Notes: generated by a model not told the origin, from the letters alone. A DNA stretch of 64,000 bases from an uncultured Psychrobacillus sp. (GCA_934234185.1 CAKQHO010000004.1:17210-81209), one strand, 5' to 3'. Shown: positions 34,083 to 42,735, numbered from the stretch's first letter. Numbers and translations: made by a program.

Positions 34083-35081
34083 ATGCATCGTTCAAATAAG
34101 CGTAAAAAAATAGTCATCATTGGCGGTGGTACTGGCTTATCTACTTTACTTCGTGGATTAAAAAAGCTACCTCTCGATATTACCGCAATCGTCACAGTAG
34201 CTGATGACGGTGGTAGCTCTGGCCGCTTACGTGATGATTATGAAATCCCGCCACCTGGCGATGTCCGAAACGTGCTTGCTGCGCTTTCTGATGTAGAGCC
34301 ACTGGTTGAGGAAATGTTTCAGTTTCGTTTTACACACTCAGCTGAGCTAGAGGGACATACGCTAGGGAATCTAATGATTACTGCACTGACCTCTATCACA
34401 GGAGATTTTGCACATGCTATTACAGAAATGAGCAAGGTGCTCAAAATTCATGGTAAGGTATTGCCGGCAGCCAATCAGCTAGTTACATTGAATGCACAAT
34501 ATGAGGATAAAACAATCATTAGTGGGGAATCTAAAATACCTACCTACGGCAAGAAGATTGAAAAGGTTTTTATTACACCAGAGGATGTTAAGCCATTACC
34601 GGAAACAATTGCCAGCATTCGTCAAGCCGATATAATCGCAATCGGTCCTGGAAGCCTATATACTAGTATATTGCCAAATCTATTAGTAGAAGATATCAGA
34701 CGAGCTGTTATGCAATCGAATGCCAAAAAGGTGTACATCTGCAATCTGATGACACAGGCTGGAGAAACAAATAATTACACAGCATGCGATCATGTGGAAG
34801 CATTGATTCAGCATGTTGGTCAAAATTTCCTTGATAGCATTCTGATAAGCAATGAAGAGGTTCCGGAGAACGTGCAGTTTTTATATAAACAGGAAAAAGC
34901 ATCTCCTGTAAGAATTGATATAGAGAAATTAGAAACGCTTCAAATAGAAATTGTGAAAAAAGACATTTCTGTGGTTTACAATGGAGCAGTTCGCCATGAT
35001 GCTACAAAGGTTGCAAATTGGCTAATGGAATACGCAAATACACAGGCAGACACGAATCCTAAAGAAGGCAATCTCGTGTAA
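34083..35081 (+). CDS. yvcK: YvcK/GlmR family regulator of carbon and cell-wall metabolism
   Basis: A 332-residue CofD-like Rossmann protein (GGGTGLSTLLRGLK at the N-terminus; VADDGGSSGRLRDDY; AIGPGSLYTSILPNLL). The family binds UDP-sugars and is needed for growth on gluconeogenic carbon sources and for proper peptidoglycan precursor supply. The next gene, whiA, begins 28 nt after its stop. Confidence 0.93.
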   Translation: MHRSNKRKKIVIIGGGTGLSTLLRGLKKLPLDITAIVTVADDGGSSGRLRDDYEIPPPGDVRNVLAALSDVEPLVEEMFQFRFTHSAELEGHTLGNLMITALTSITGDFAHAITEMSKVLKIHGKVLPAANQLVTLNAQYEDKTIISGESKIPTYGKKIEKVFITPEDVKPLPETIASIRQADIIAIGPGSLYTSILPNLLVEDIRRAVMQSNAKKVYICNLMTQAGETNNYTACDHVEALIQHVGQNFLDSILISNEEVPENVQFLYKQEKASPVRIDIEKLETLQIEIVKKDISVVYNGAVRHDATKVANWLMEYANTQADTNPKEGNLV

Positions 35082-35108
35082 TGCCCAGGAGAAAGGGGGA
35101 AACGGATC

Positions 35109-36050
35109 ATGTCGTTTGCTTCTGAGACAAAAAAAGAAATGACACAGGAGGAATCTAAGCCCTGCTGTGCTAAGTCTGAGCTTTCTGCATTAATTCGGAT
35201 GAATGGTTCCTTATCTTTTAGCAATAAAATGCTAAGTTTAGACGTTCAAACAGAGAATGCTGCTATCGCAAGAAGATTATATACATTGATTAAAACTATT
35301 TATAAATATGACGTTGAGCTGCTTGTTCGTAAAAAAATGCGTTTAAAGAAAAACAACGTATACATCTGTCGTATAAGAGATGGAGCCAAGCACTTACTGG
35401 AAGACCTACTGATTTTAAAAGAAGGCTTTGAATTTGAATATTCCATTGCTCCAGAGCTCATCAAGAAAAATTGCTGTAAGCGTGCATATCTGAGAGGTGC
35501 CTTTTTAGCAGGAGGCTCAGTGAACAACCCAGAAACCTCTTCCTACCATTTAGAGATATACTCCCTTTATAAAACGCACAGTGATGCATTGGTAGATGTG
35601 ATGAATAAATTCGAATTAAATGCAAAGACCATTGAACGTAAAAAGGGTTTTGTGGCATATTTAAAGGAAGCAGAGAAAATATCCGATTTTTTAAGTATTG
35701 CTGGTGCTCACCAAGCTCTGTTAAAATTCGAGGATGTTCGTATTATACGAGATATGCGAAATAGCGTAAACCGATTGGTCAATTGTGAAACAGCCAATCT
35801 GAACAAGACCATTAGTGCTGCTATTCGCCAAGTAGAAAATATACGATTTATCGAAAATACAATCGGCTTGGACCAGCTTCCAGAAAAATTAAAGGAAATT
35901 GCTCGCTTACGTGTAGAATACCAAGATGTTACACTAAAAGAACTAGGTGATATGGTATCTACGGGTACCGTAAGTAAATCGGGTGTCAACCATCGTCTAA
36001 GAAAATTAGATGAAATTGCAGATGCTCTACGCAGAGGAGAAACCATTTAG
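35109..36050 (+). CDS. whiA: DNA-binding protein WhiA
   Basis: A 313-residue protein with an N-terminal LAGLIDADG-like fold lacking nuclease residues (RAYLRGAFLAGGSVNNPE) and a C-terminal helix-turn-helix (TLKELGDMVSTGTVSKSGVNHRL). It influences cell division and chromosome segregation in Bacillus and sporulation in Streptomyces. AGGAGAAAGGGGG precedes the ATG. Confidence 0.94.
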   Translation: MSFASETKKEMTQEESKPCCAKSELSALIRMNGSLSFSNKMLSLDVQTENAAIARRLYTLIKTIYKYDVELLVRKKMRLKKNNVYICRIRDGAKHLLEDLLILKEGFEFEYSIAPELIKKNCCKRAYLRGAFLAGGSVNNPETSSYHLEIYSLYKTHSDALVDVMNKFELNAKTIERKKGFVAYLKEAEKISDFLSIAGAHQALLKFEDVRIIRDMRNSVNRLVNCETANLNKTISAAIRQVENIRFIENTIGLDQLPEKLKEIARLRVEYQDVTLKELGDMVSTGTVSKSGVNHRLRKLDEIADALRRGETI

Positions 36051-36070
36051 AGAAAGAGGCTGATAGGATA

Positions 36071-36328
36071 ATGATGGAGCAACAGGTGGAGGTAAAATTA
36101 CAATCAGGTTTACAAGCAAGACAAGCTGCACTTTTCGTTCAAGAGGCTAACCGCTATATTGCGGACGTTTTCCTTGAAAAAGACGATAAAAAAGTAAACG
36201 CCAAAAGTATTATGGGTATTATGAGCCTAGCAATCGGCAAAGGCGCAACCATAACCCTAAGCGCAGAAGGCTCCGACGAGGATGAAGCAGTAGAAGCCCT
36301 GGCAAAATTCATTACAAATAAAGACTAA
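36071..36328 (+). CDS. crh: Catabolite repression HPr-like protein Crh
   Basis: An 85-residue HPr fold. At the position of the PTS phospho-acceptor His15 it has Gln (SGLQ15ARQAAL), while Ser46 is kept (VNAKS46IMG). This is the pattern that separates Crh from HPr: it cannot carry PTS phosphate but is phosphorylated by HprK and acts with CcpA. The numbering matches B. subtilis exactly when the first of the two adjacent ATGs is used. It ends the cluster before a terminator. Confidence 0.93.
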   Translation: MMEQQVEVKLQSGLQARQAALFVQEANRYIADVFLEKDDKKVNAKSIMGIMSLAIGKGATITLSAEGSDEDEAVEALAKFITNKD

Positions 36329-36333
36329 TTCTT

Positions 36334-36366
36334 AGCTGTCCCTTCCATAGAGGACAGCTTTTTTCT
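36334..36366 (+). terminator. Terminator of the yvcI-crh cluster
   Basis: AGCTGTCC and GGACAGCT around a 10-nt loop, followed by TTTTTT. Confidence 0.9.
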
Positions 36367-36444
36367 TTTTAAGGCATGCTTCGTTAGTTCGTGCTCCTAA
36401 ATTGTATGGTTTCTTAGGCTAAGACAAGATCAATCTTAAAAACA

Positions 36445-36474
36445 AATAAAAAACCCAAGAGATTTCTCTCTTGG
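36445..36474 (-). terminator. Terminator of clpP
   Basis: On the minus strand, CCAAGAG-agaaat-CTCTTGG is followed by GTTTTTT. Confidence 0.85.
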
Positions 36475-36487
36475 ATTCATTCAACTA

Positions 36488-37081
36488 TTATTTTTTTATA
36501 TCATTGCGTTCCAAAATTTTATCAATTAGACCGTATTCTTTCGCACGCTCTGCAGTCATGAAGTTATCGCGGTCTGTGTCTCTCGAAACGATTTCGATTG
36601 GTTGACCAGTGCTTTCTGCCATGATGTGGTTTAATTTGTCACGTAGGAACAAGATGCGTTTTGCAGCGATCTCGATTTCTGTTGCTTGCCCTTGTGCTCC
36701 GCCAAGTGGTTGATGAATCATAACCTCTGCGTTAGGAAGTGCGTAGCGTTTTCCTTTTGCTCCAGCAGTTAGAAGGAATGCACCCATGGATGCAGCCATA
36801 CCGATACAAATTGTTTGTACATCTGGCTTGATGAATTGCATAGTGTCATAGATTGCCATACCAGCAGTTATACTTCCGCCAGGGCTGTTGATGTAGATAG
36901 AGATATCCTTTTCTGGATCCTCTGCTTCTAGGAATAATAATTGAGCAACGATAGAGTTAGCCACGTTGTCATCAATTGCGCTTCCTAGCATGATAATACG
37001 ATCTTTTAATAATCGTGAGTAGATGTCGTAGGCACGTTCTCCACGATTTGTTTGTTCAATAACTGTAGGTATTAAATTCAT
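36488..37081 (-). CDS. clpP: ATP-dependent Clp protease proteolytic subunit
   Basis: A 197-residue ClpP with the complete catalytic triad S98 (GMAASMG), H123 (VMIHQP) and D172. It forms the 14-subunit barrel that works with ClpC, ClpX or ClpE. GGAGGCAAAACAGG precedes the ATG. A CtsR operator overlaps its promoter (37147-37177), as in B. subtilis, so heat and stress induction is expected. Confidence 0.97.
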   Translation of the reverse strand: MNLIPTVIEQTNRGERAYDIYSRLLKDRIIMLGSAIDDNVANSIVAQLLFLEAEDPEKDISIYINSPGGSITAGMAIYDTMQFIKPDVQTICIGMAASMGAFLLTAGAKGKRYALPNAEVMIHQPLGGAQGQATEIEIAAKRILFLRDKLNHIMAESTGQPIEIVSRDTDRDNFMTAERAKEYGLIDKILERNDIKK

Positions 37082-37146
37082 CCTGTTTTGCCTCCTTAAA
37101 GGTGGTTATAGATTTGCTTGCTAAGTTATTCCTTAGCTGTAACTTT

Positions 37147-37177
37147 ATCATACACATAATGGTCAAGGAAGGTCAAA
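37147..37177 (-). promoter_or_regulatory. clpP promoter with CtsR operator
   Basis: On the plus strand, GGTCAAG-GAA-GGTCAAA (37161-37177) is the tandem heptad recognised by CtsR. On the minus strand, TTGACC (37176-37171), an 18-nt spacer and TATGAT (37152-37147) form the promoter, so the operator covers the -35. Confidence 0.88.
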
Positions 37178-37198
37178 TATTAAGCTTGAAAAAGTCCC

Positions 37199-37227
37199 TT
37201 GAATTAATTTCTATACATTTGTATAAT
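37199..37227 (+). promoter_or_regulatory. Original tRNA-Arg promoter, now stranded at attL
   Basis: TTGAAT (37199-37204), a 17-nt spacer and TATAAT (37222-37227) lie 14 nt before the 26-nt tRNA fragment. After insertion this promoter reads into the mobile element rather than into the intact tRNA gene at 59321. Confidence 0.75.
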
Positions 37228-37237
37228 AGTAAAGTCT

Positions 37238-37266
37238 CTTGCCCCTGTAGTTTAATGGATATGACG
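37238..37266. repeat. attL: 29-bp direct repeat, 5' end of tRNA-Arg
   Basis: CTTGCCCCTGTAGTTTAATG plus GATATGACG is identical to 59318-59346, which begins the intact tRNA-Arg gene. Beyond 37266 the sequence no longer matches the tRNA. This marks the left boundary of a ~22.1-kb insertion. Confidence 0.92.
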
Positions 37267-37383
37267 CGGCAAGATTGCGATGGGCAATCGCTATAAAACC
37301 GGTCGTACTGCGATAGCGCAGCGATACCTACGTAGTATTCTTTCGCTTAAAATACTACGTAAGAATATGACGTAACCTCCAAT

Positions 37384-37426
37384 ACCTCCGTTGATTCGCG
37401 TAATAACGAATTGGACGGGGGTTTTT
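37384..37426 (+). terminator. Terminator-like hairpin that buries the integrase ribosome-binding site
   Basis: The 5' arm 37384-37398 pairs with the 3' arm 37407-37422 (15 bp, three or four G-U pairs, one bulged G, 8-nt loop) and is followed by TTTTT. The GGGGG that serves as the Shine-Dalgarno of the integrase lies in the 3' arm, and the TTG start at 37430 lies directly after the T-run. Confidence 0.7.
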
Positions 37427-37429
37427 ATA

Positions 37430-38395
37430 TTGTCACGAAAATCAATACAGAAGTCGTTGGTAAACGAAATCAATAGGGCGGTAGGAAGAGAAGATAAGGT
37501 GAGTGCCGTTTCCTTTGTGGATGCCATTGATACGTTTATTAATAACGGAGAAATAAAAGGACTCTCTGAACGTACATTATTCACTTATAACCACGAATTA
37601 AAACGTCTAAACTTGCATTTTATTAAAAACGGTGTAGACACGTCGGACATACTTAATATTCGGGAGTCACATTACGAACAGTTTGTAACTGATTTGCTTA
37701 AAGCAGGGTACGCGAGAACTACGATAGGTATGCGTCTTCAGACGGCCAAGATTCTTGGGAACTTTTGTGTCCGTAAGGGTTATATACCTAAGAATTACGC
37801 GGCGGAGGTGCCATCATTAAAGGTGAGAAAAAAGGTTGGCGATACTTTTACAAAGTCGCAACTTAAGCGTATCTTGGCTTCTCCTGATGTTACTACCTTT
37901 GAAGGTTTACGTGACTTAACGATGATGTTGGTATTTTCTGATACAGGCATTCGGTTGAGCGAATTGCAAGCCATCAAAATTAAAGATATTGTATTCTCTG
38001 ACAATGCTTTAAATGTTCAACGTACAAAGAACGGCTATGCCCGGCGTATTCCACTTACAAAGCGTTTAGGAGACGTTTTAAGGCTCTATCTACAAGTCAG
38101 AGGTGTGGAAGATGCAAATGACTTACTCTTTGTTAAATCGGATAATACGGGCATTTCTCAAGTGACTATACAGTTTCAGATACGTGAACATGGACGTAGA
38201 AGCGGTGTTATTAAACAAGTCCAATGTAGCCCTCACGTATTCCGTAGAACATTTGCTAAGTTTAAGATACAGGCAGGGGTAGACATATTTACTTTACAAG
38301 CACTAATGGGTCACAGTGACATAGGAGAGTTGCGTAATTACGTCGCTGTTTATTCTACTGATTTAGATGCCGCGATAGAAAAGGGGATAGATTAA
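37430..38395 (+). CDS. Tyrosine recombinase, element integrase
   Basis: A 321-residue XerC/D-like integrase with an N-terminal SAM-like DNA-binding domain (~residues 25-125) and a C-terminal catalytic domain. Visible catalytic residues are R175 (TGIRLSEL), K200, H269 and R272 (HVFRR), H295 (MGHSD), and Y304 or Y308 (LRNYVAVYST). Its place next to attL makes it the likely integrase for the tRNA-Arg site. I chose the TTG at 37430 because ACGGGGG lies 8 nt upstream; the frame is also open from a TTG at 37391, inside the hairpin. Expression is probably held low by that hairpin. Confidence 0.88.
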   Translation: MSRKSIQKSLVNEINRAVGREDKVSAVSFVDAIDTFINNGEIKGLSERTLFTYNHELKRLNLHFIKNGVDTSDILNIRESHYEQFVTDLLKAGYARTTIGMRLQTAKILGNFCVRKGYIPKNYAAEVPSLKVRKKVGDTFTKSQLKRILASPDVTTFEGLRDLTMMLVFSDTGIRLSELQAIKIKDIVFSDNALNVQRTKNGYARRIPLTKRLGDVLRLYLQVRGVEDANDLLFVKSDNTGISQVTIQFQIREHGRRSGVIKQVQCSPHVFRRTFAKFKIQAGVDIFTLQALMGHSDIGELRNYVAVYSTDLDAAIEKGID

Positions 38396-38425
38396 TTTAG
38401 ATTCAAAATAAAAGAAAATTTTAAA

Positions 38426-38460
38426 ATGAGCTTGGATATAATTTTTCAAGCTCATTTTTA
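38426..38460. terminator. Bidirectional terminator between integrase and minus-strand genes
   Basis: ATGAGCTTG and CAAGCTCAT around a 12-nt loop, with T-runs on the outer side of both strands. Confidence 0.8.
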
Positions 38461-38477
38461 TATGCTTTTATAGGAGC

Positions 38478-38714
38478 TCACTTTTTCAAATTTTTTATTA
38501 TATCTTCATTCCACATTAAAAATTGCCAGGTGCGTTTAGCGTATCCTCCATATCCATTATCTTTTTGGCTTATTTCAGCAAATTGCTTGCCTAATTCTGT
38601 TAAAACCCACTTACCTGGTTCGCCGTTGATGTAACCATTTTCTTTCAATAACAAGTTTACCTCTCTTGATGTAATACCTAAAACTGTTCCAAGCATCTTG
38701 GCAGACATATTCAT
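38478..38714 (-). CDS. Small DNA-binding-like protein, antirepressor C-terminal type
   Basis: About 78 residues. The segment MSAKMLGTVLGITSREVNLL followed by LKENGYI...WVLTELGKQFAE is the pattern of small phage antirepressor / KilAC-like winged-helix proteins. The ATG at 38714 has AGGAGGG 7 nt upstream. It lies behind the XRE repressor gene on the same strand, about 60 nt apart, so the two probably form a control operon. Function is inferred from resemblance only. Confidence 0.5.
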   Translation of the reverse strand: MNMSAKMLGTVLGITSREVNLLLKENGYINGEPGKWVLTELGKQFAEISQKDNGYGGYAKRTWQFLMWNEDIIKNLKK

Positions 38715-38776
38715 GTATTTCCCTCCTCTTCTAAATTTGCAGTACTCAAGCTTCAATTTAAAATAGCTGATTTCTC

Positions 38777-39010
38777 TTATTCTACGATAAAAATATCCTC
38801 GACTGCATACTTCTTAGGGCGTTCCTTTTCGATACTGATTTGATTTAAGACGGAGAGAATGGAAACGATATTTCCTAAACTGATTGATTTGCTACTGCCA
38901 TTCACCATGTCTCTTATAGTTCCTGGACGGATCTTCGATTCTACTGCTAATTTGTTAATCGTTATATCGAGTTCTTTTAGCGTATGTCCTAAAGTGAATT
39001 TAACTTCCAT
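38777..39010 (-). CDS. XRE/Cro-CI family regulator
   Basis: About 77 residues, essentially one helix-turn-helix domain (LKELDITINKLAVESKIRPG then TIRDMVNG). The ATG at 39010 follows GGGAGG by 8 nt. It is divergent from the FtsK-type gene, with TATAAT on the minus strand at 39040-39035. It probably controls the rightward operon. AGTACGA direct repeats at ~39090-39110 are candidate operators. Confidence 0.75.
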   Translation of the reverse strand: MEVKFTLGHTLKELDITINKLAVESKIRPGTIRDMVNGSSKSISLGNIVSILSVLNQISIEKERPKKYAVEDIFIVE

Positions 39011-39122
39011 CCCCGTTACCTCCCTATTTATTTCCATTATAGCGTATGGACAAGCTAAATAAATATGACGAAAATTGTAATACTTTTAAAGTAGTACGAA
39101 TAAAGTACGATATAAACAATTC

Positions 39123-39256
39123 CAGATGACGGTCCTGTTCGATTTCTACGTTGGAATCGGATTAGGTAACGGTTAATACTTACCTATACAACGCCTGCAA
39201 CACGATTTTTCTACTTCCAGTTAGGCGCAACTCTTACTACGTAAGATAACCGTCTG
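39123..39256 (+). promoter_or_regulatory. Multi-branched leader upstream of the FtsK-type gene
   Basis: By hand folding, GACGGT (39128-39133) closes with ACCGTC (39249-39254). Inside lie four successive hairpins: CGATTTC/GGAATCG (39140-39159), TAGGTAA/TTACCTA (39163-39186), CGCCT/AGGCG (39192-39227) and CTTAC/GTAAG (39233-39245). The ATG follows 28 nt later with AAGGAGGGG. It could be a structured 5' leader or a DNA site such as an origin of transfer. No known riboswitch class is recognised. Confidence 0.5.
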
Positions 39257-39283
39257 TGGCGATAACTTTAAGGAGGGGTATCG

Positions 39284-40645
39284 ATGTTATTCGAGGTGAT
39301 AACGACTTCACTTATGGGAGGGATAGCGCTAAATGCGTTTGTGAAAAGGAAGGGATTAGTTACGAATGATTCGGGGAAAATTCAGCGGATCATTTCACTT
39401 AGCGGATTAAACGTTCGCGATGGGAAAGACGTACTCACTACGCAACTTATACGTAAAAAGCAATACGAGTGGGGCTGGGAGTATTCTTATCGCATCCCGT
39501 TAGGGCGTAGCTACGAGGACTATCTCGCTAAACAGCGCGTCCTCGAGGATGGACTAAACAATCGACGCCAGCGGATAACATTTGCGGACTTGAAGGCGTT
39601 GCAGCTAGACGGCAATATCATCGAGAATTTAAAAAACTTATGGACTAATAAGTTGACTGAACGGAAGGAAATCGAGATTATATTCGATGGATTGCTTAAA
39701 ATACGCGTCTATAACGAGCCATTACCTTCGGAGGTGCCGTATGTACCTGGCGCTAATTGGAGCGTACCTATTGGCGTTACTCGCGATAGGAATACGTTTA
39801 AATTCCACGACTTCGAGCGTATTCCTCATGTGGTCTTAGGTGGCGCTACTAGATACGGTAAATCAAACTTTATCAATACGATGATTACGAGCTTGCTGCA
39901 GAGTAATCCCGATCATTTACGTTTACATCTTATCGATTTAAAGGGCGGTGTAGAGTTATGCGATTACGAGAACATACAACAGACGGTATCTATTGCTTAC
40001 GAGCCGGAAGAAGCCTTAAATACTCTACGCACTGCCTACGAGGAAATGAGGGAGTTACAGATGCGTTTACGTGTACTAGGGAAGAAGAACGTCCAGGAGG
40101 CAGGTATTAAGGAACGCCATTTCGTGATTATCGACGAAGTTGGCGAACTAAATCCGAGTGAAGCGGTAACTCGTGAGGAAAAATCTCTTAAACTTGAATG
40201 TCAGACGTTAATGAGTCAGATTGCTAGATTAGGCGCAGGATTAGGCTTCAGACAGATTCTTGCTACGCAATATCCGACTGGCGATTGTATACCGCGTCAG
40301 TGTAAGCAAAATAGCGATGCGAAGATAGCTTTTCGAGTACAATCGGCTACTGCGTCAAGGGTCGTATTAGACGAAAGTGGTGCCGAGTTATTGCCGCAAA
40401 TTAAAGGTCGTGCTATCTATCAAACGGCTGATAAGCGAGAGATACTGCAAACGCCTCTTATTACTACCGAGATTATTCAAGGAACGATTAGGCCTTACAT
40501 CGCAGAGAAGGAGGCTAAGGCGATTGATAAAGAAATCACTAGACCAACGCGACGAGAAGATACTGCTGGCGCTCAAAAAGTGGGACTTTCTAACGCGGGA
40601 CCAGTTACAGACGTACTTCAAGTTAGGTTCGATACGGAATACTAA
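39284..40645 (+). CDS. FtsK/SpoIIIE-type DNA translocase
   Basis: A 453-residue protein. Residues ~1-20 are weakly hydrophobic, and residues ~160-400 form a FtsK/SpoIIIE ATPase domain. Walker A is GGATRYGKSN and Walker B is HFVIIDEVGEL; ILATQYPTGDCIPRQCKQN resembles the conserved sensor region. Such proteins drive double-stranded DNA transfer in AICE-type elements or act as coupling proteins in plasmids and ICEs. AAGGAGGGG precedes the ATG. It overlaps the next gene by 122 nt. Confidence 0.82.
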   Translation: MLFEVITTSLMGGIALNAFVKRKGLVTNDSGKIQRIISLSGLNVRDGKDVLTTQLIRKKQYEWGWEYSYRIPLGRSYEDYLAKQRVLEDGLNNRRQRITFADLKALQLDGNIIENLKNLWTNKLTERKEIEIIFDGLLKIRVYNEPLPSEVPYVPGANWSVPIGVTRDRNTFKFHDFERIPHVVLGGATRYGKSNFINTMITSLLQSNPDHLRLHLIDLKGGVELCDYENIQQTVSIAYEPEEALNTLRTAYEEMRELQMRLRVLGKKNVQEAGIKERHFVIIDEVGELNPSEAVTREEKSLKLECQTLMSQIARLGAGLGFRQILATQYPTGDCIPRQCKQNSDAKIAFRVQSATASRVVLDESGAELLPQIKGRAIYQTADKREILQTPLITTEIIQGTIRPYIAEKEAKAIDKEITRPTRREDTAGAQKVGLSNAGPVTDVLQVRFDTEY

Positions 40646-41126
40646 TAGAGTCCTAAAGGAGCTATCACCGTATCTTTTATCGATTCGAGACGGCTATCAG
40701 ACGATTTATTATCTAAATAACGAGGGTAGAGCTTATGTCGATTGCTCTAAAATCCGCAAGAAAGCATCCAACGTAAAACATACCGTCATGCGTAACCAGT
40801 TCTGGCTACATAACGGCTGTCCTCCCGACTGGAAGAACGAAGTTAAAGTCACGGATGGGAAGGTTAAAGCGGTAGTAGATGCGATGTTTACGAAGAGTTT
40901 GCAAACGCATTTCCTCGAAGTGGACCACGCACAGATCATGCGAGAGAATAGGGCGAAGATAGGGCGATTTAAGGAGTTTTACGAGCGAGGTCTTATCGAA
41001 AAGACGCTTGGACACTTTCCAATCGTTGTGTGGCTTACCACAACGGAACATAGGCGTAGACAATTGGAGGAAGCGTCGAAGGTCTTGCCGCGCTTTAGAG
41101 TATACACGTTAGAGGATTTACGATAA
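40524..41126 (+). CDS. Replication-relaxation family protein
   Basis: About 200 residues from a TTG start at 40524, chosen because AAGGAGG lies 9 nt upstream. Upstream sequence in this frame is only the shadow of the FtsK gene. The N-terminal winged helix (DEKILLALKKWDFLTRDQLQ) and the following domain match the replication-relaxation family found beside FtsK-type genes in Firmicute and actinobacterial elements. The family is thought to act in plasmid-type replication or mobilisation, but its chemistry is not established. The deep overlap with the FtsK gene implies coupled translation. Confidence 0.7.
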   Translation: MIKKSLDQRDEKILLALKKWDFLTRDQLQTYFKLGSIRNTNRVLKELSPYLLSIRDGYQTIYYLNNEGRAYVDCSKIRKKASNVKHTVMRNQFWLHNGCPPDWKNEVKVTDGKVKAVVDAMFTKSLQTHFLEVDHAQIMRENRAKIGRFKEFYERGLIEKTLGHFPIVVWLTTTEHRRRQLEEASKVLPRFRVYTLEDLR

Positions 41127-41141
41127 AAGGGAGGAAATCGA

Positions 41142-41666
41142 ATGTTTAACCGTAAGCATAAAATCGAGGTCGTACCGGAATCCGAATATACGGACTTCAG
41201 CCATCGCGTACCAGGTGACGCATATGCAACGAGAAAGACGGTCGCAATAGCGGCTACGGTGCCTGCAGCGGTAAGTATCGGATTATTAGCGCATAGGCTG
41301 TCGGAAGGAAACGCAAGTGCCGAGCAAGCCATAACGGCTTCAGCGCCAATAGTCGAGCAGGCTCCGATTTTCGCTCCGCAGTATGCTCCGATACAGACGT
41401 CTAATTACGATATGATACCGACGGGATTTGTCGCTGATAAGTCGTTGGAGATGTTAGCTAACGTACTGGATCCTGTTATTCAGATACTCGTAGCGATTAG
41501 CTTTCCGATTGCTAGCGTAATCATGATAGGCGCGTGTTTCTTCTTTATGTTCGGCAATAGCGAGAAGGCATGGTCGATGATTATGAACGCAGGACTCGGC
41601 TATGTTTTAATTCAACTATCGCCTCTATTCCTCGATATTCTGCGCAAAGTAGGCGAAGCGGTATGA
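41142..41666 (+). CDS. Two-TM small membrane protein of the FtsK operon
   Basis: A 174-residue protein. One hydrophobic segment lies near residues 32-50 (TVAIAATVPAAVSIGLLAH), then a Pro/Ala-rich stretch. A C-terminal pair of hydrophobic helices follows (ILVAISFPIASVIMIGACFF and WSMIMNAGLGYVLIQLSPLF). The C-terminal layout recalls VirB2/TrbC-like or channel-forming small transfer proteins, but the match is only architectural. GGGAGGAAATCG precedes the ATG, and the gene follows the replication-relaxation gene by 15 nt. A role in DNA transfer together with FtsK is inferred. Confidence 0.55.
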   Translation: MFNRKHKIEVVPESEYTDFSHRVPGDAYATRKTVAIAATVPAAVSIGLLAHRLSEGNASAEQAITASAPIVEQAPIFAPQYAPIQTSNYDMIPTGFVADKSLEMLANVLDPVIQILVAISFPIASVIMIGACFFFMFGNSEKAWSMIMNAGLGYVLIQLSPLFLDILRKVGEAV

Positions 41667-41769
41667 CGATTAGCTAACGAAAAGTTAATGAAGCCCTAAC
41701 GGACAGTAATTTTTGCGGTGTATTAGTTTTAGTATATTGCTAGAATTTGAATTAAAGGGAGGGATGATT

Positions 41770-42735
41770 GTGGTACGAAAAAAATCTGTATTTACAGTGA
41801 CAGATGATTTATCAGATGTATTTAATAATCTAACTATCAAGTCAGATGTAACTGTACTAAAGGCATTAGAAATAATTCTTAAACAAATGAAAACAACTGG
41901 CAATCGTGAAAGGACTCTCTATGATTATGACAAACAAATAAACCATTTCGTTAGGATTACAGGAGTGGTAAATATCTCTGATATAACAGTTTTTCACATT
42001 TACGATTGGATTGAGAGTATGGAAGTAAGTAATGTAACTAAGTTGACCCGTTTGAAGTGTCTTAAAGCTTTCTTGAATAGATGCTTTAAACTTGGTTGGT
42101 TATCTATTCAATTTTGGAATGACATAAAAATTAAAGTTGATAGCCCGATAAAAGAGGGAGCGACAGAACAAAATGTTCAAACTTTATTAAGACATTTGGA
42201 TTTTAATGATTTTTTTCAATTACGCGATGCTACAGCTATTTTGACTATGTATCAGACTGGTATTAGAATTGGTACATTATCGAAAATCACAGAGGGACAC
42301 ATTGACTTAGAGGAAAATGTATTACGAATACCTGGTTCAATAGTAAAAAATCATGAAGAGTTAATACTGCCCTTTGACGATGTCTTAGCTCGTTTATTTA
42401 CGGTACTATTTAAACAAAATGCCATTGTCAGAAAGAATGCAAACAGAAGTAATCAATTGGTATTTATAACGAGAAGTGGCGGCTCTAGTCAAAATACAGC
42501 GATGAAGAATAACATAATTAGTAAACGTATTGCTCAATACGCTAAAAAATTCAATATAGAAAACGTTAATCCGCACGCTTTAAGACGTGGATTTGCAATA
42601 AATTTGCGAAAAAAGGGTGCTAATATATCACTAATTTCTAATGCATTGGGACATAGTGATTTATCGGTAACCACACGTTATTTACATTACGATAAATTAG
42701 AAATCGCAGAAGAATTACGCAATTTTCTCAAATAA
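41770..42735 (+). CDS. Second tyrosine recombinase
   Basis: A 321-residue recombinase of the same length as the element integrase, with catalytic residues at matching places: R166 (TGIRIGTL), H269 and R272 (HALRR), H295 (LGHSD), Y304 (TRYLHY). The gene is much more AT-rich than its neighbours. I chose the GTG at 41770, which has GGGAGGG 6 nt upstream; the ATG at 41764 abuts that sequence. With the XRE gene and operators to its right it looks like a self-contained module inserted behind the FtsK operon. Its target site is not evident. Confidence 0.82.
   Translation: MVRKKSVFTVTDDLSDVFNNLTIKSDVTVLKALEIILKQMKTTGNRERTLYDYDKQINHFVRITGVVNISDITVFHIYDWIESMEVSNVTKLTRLKCLKAFLNRCFKLGWLSIQFWNDIKIKVDSPIKEGATEQNVQTLLRHLDFNDFFQLRDATAILTMYQTGIRIGTLSKITEGHIDLEENVLRIPGSIVKNHEELILPFDDVLARLFTVLFKQNAIVRKNANRSNQLVFITRSGGSSQNTAMKNNIISKRIAQYAKKFNIENVNPHALRRGFAINLRKKGANISLISNALGHSDLSVTTRYLHYDKLEIAEELRNFLK

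Noticed and set aside
36071..36328. HPr (ptsH)
   Set aside because: Position 15 is Gln instead of the phospho-acceptor His, and the gene sits in the yvcI-whiA cluster, both diagnostic of Crh.
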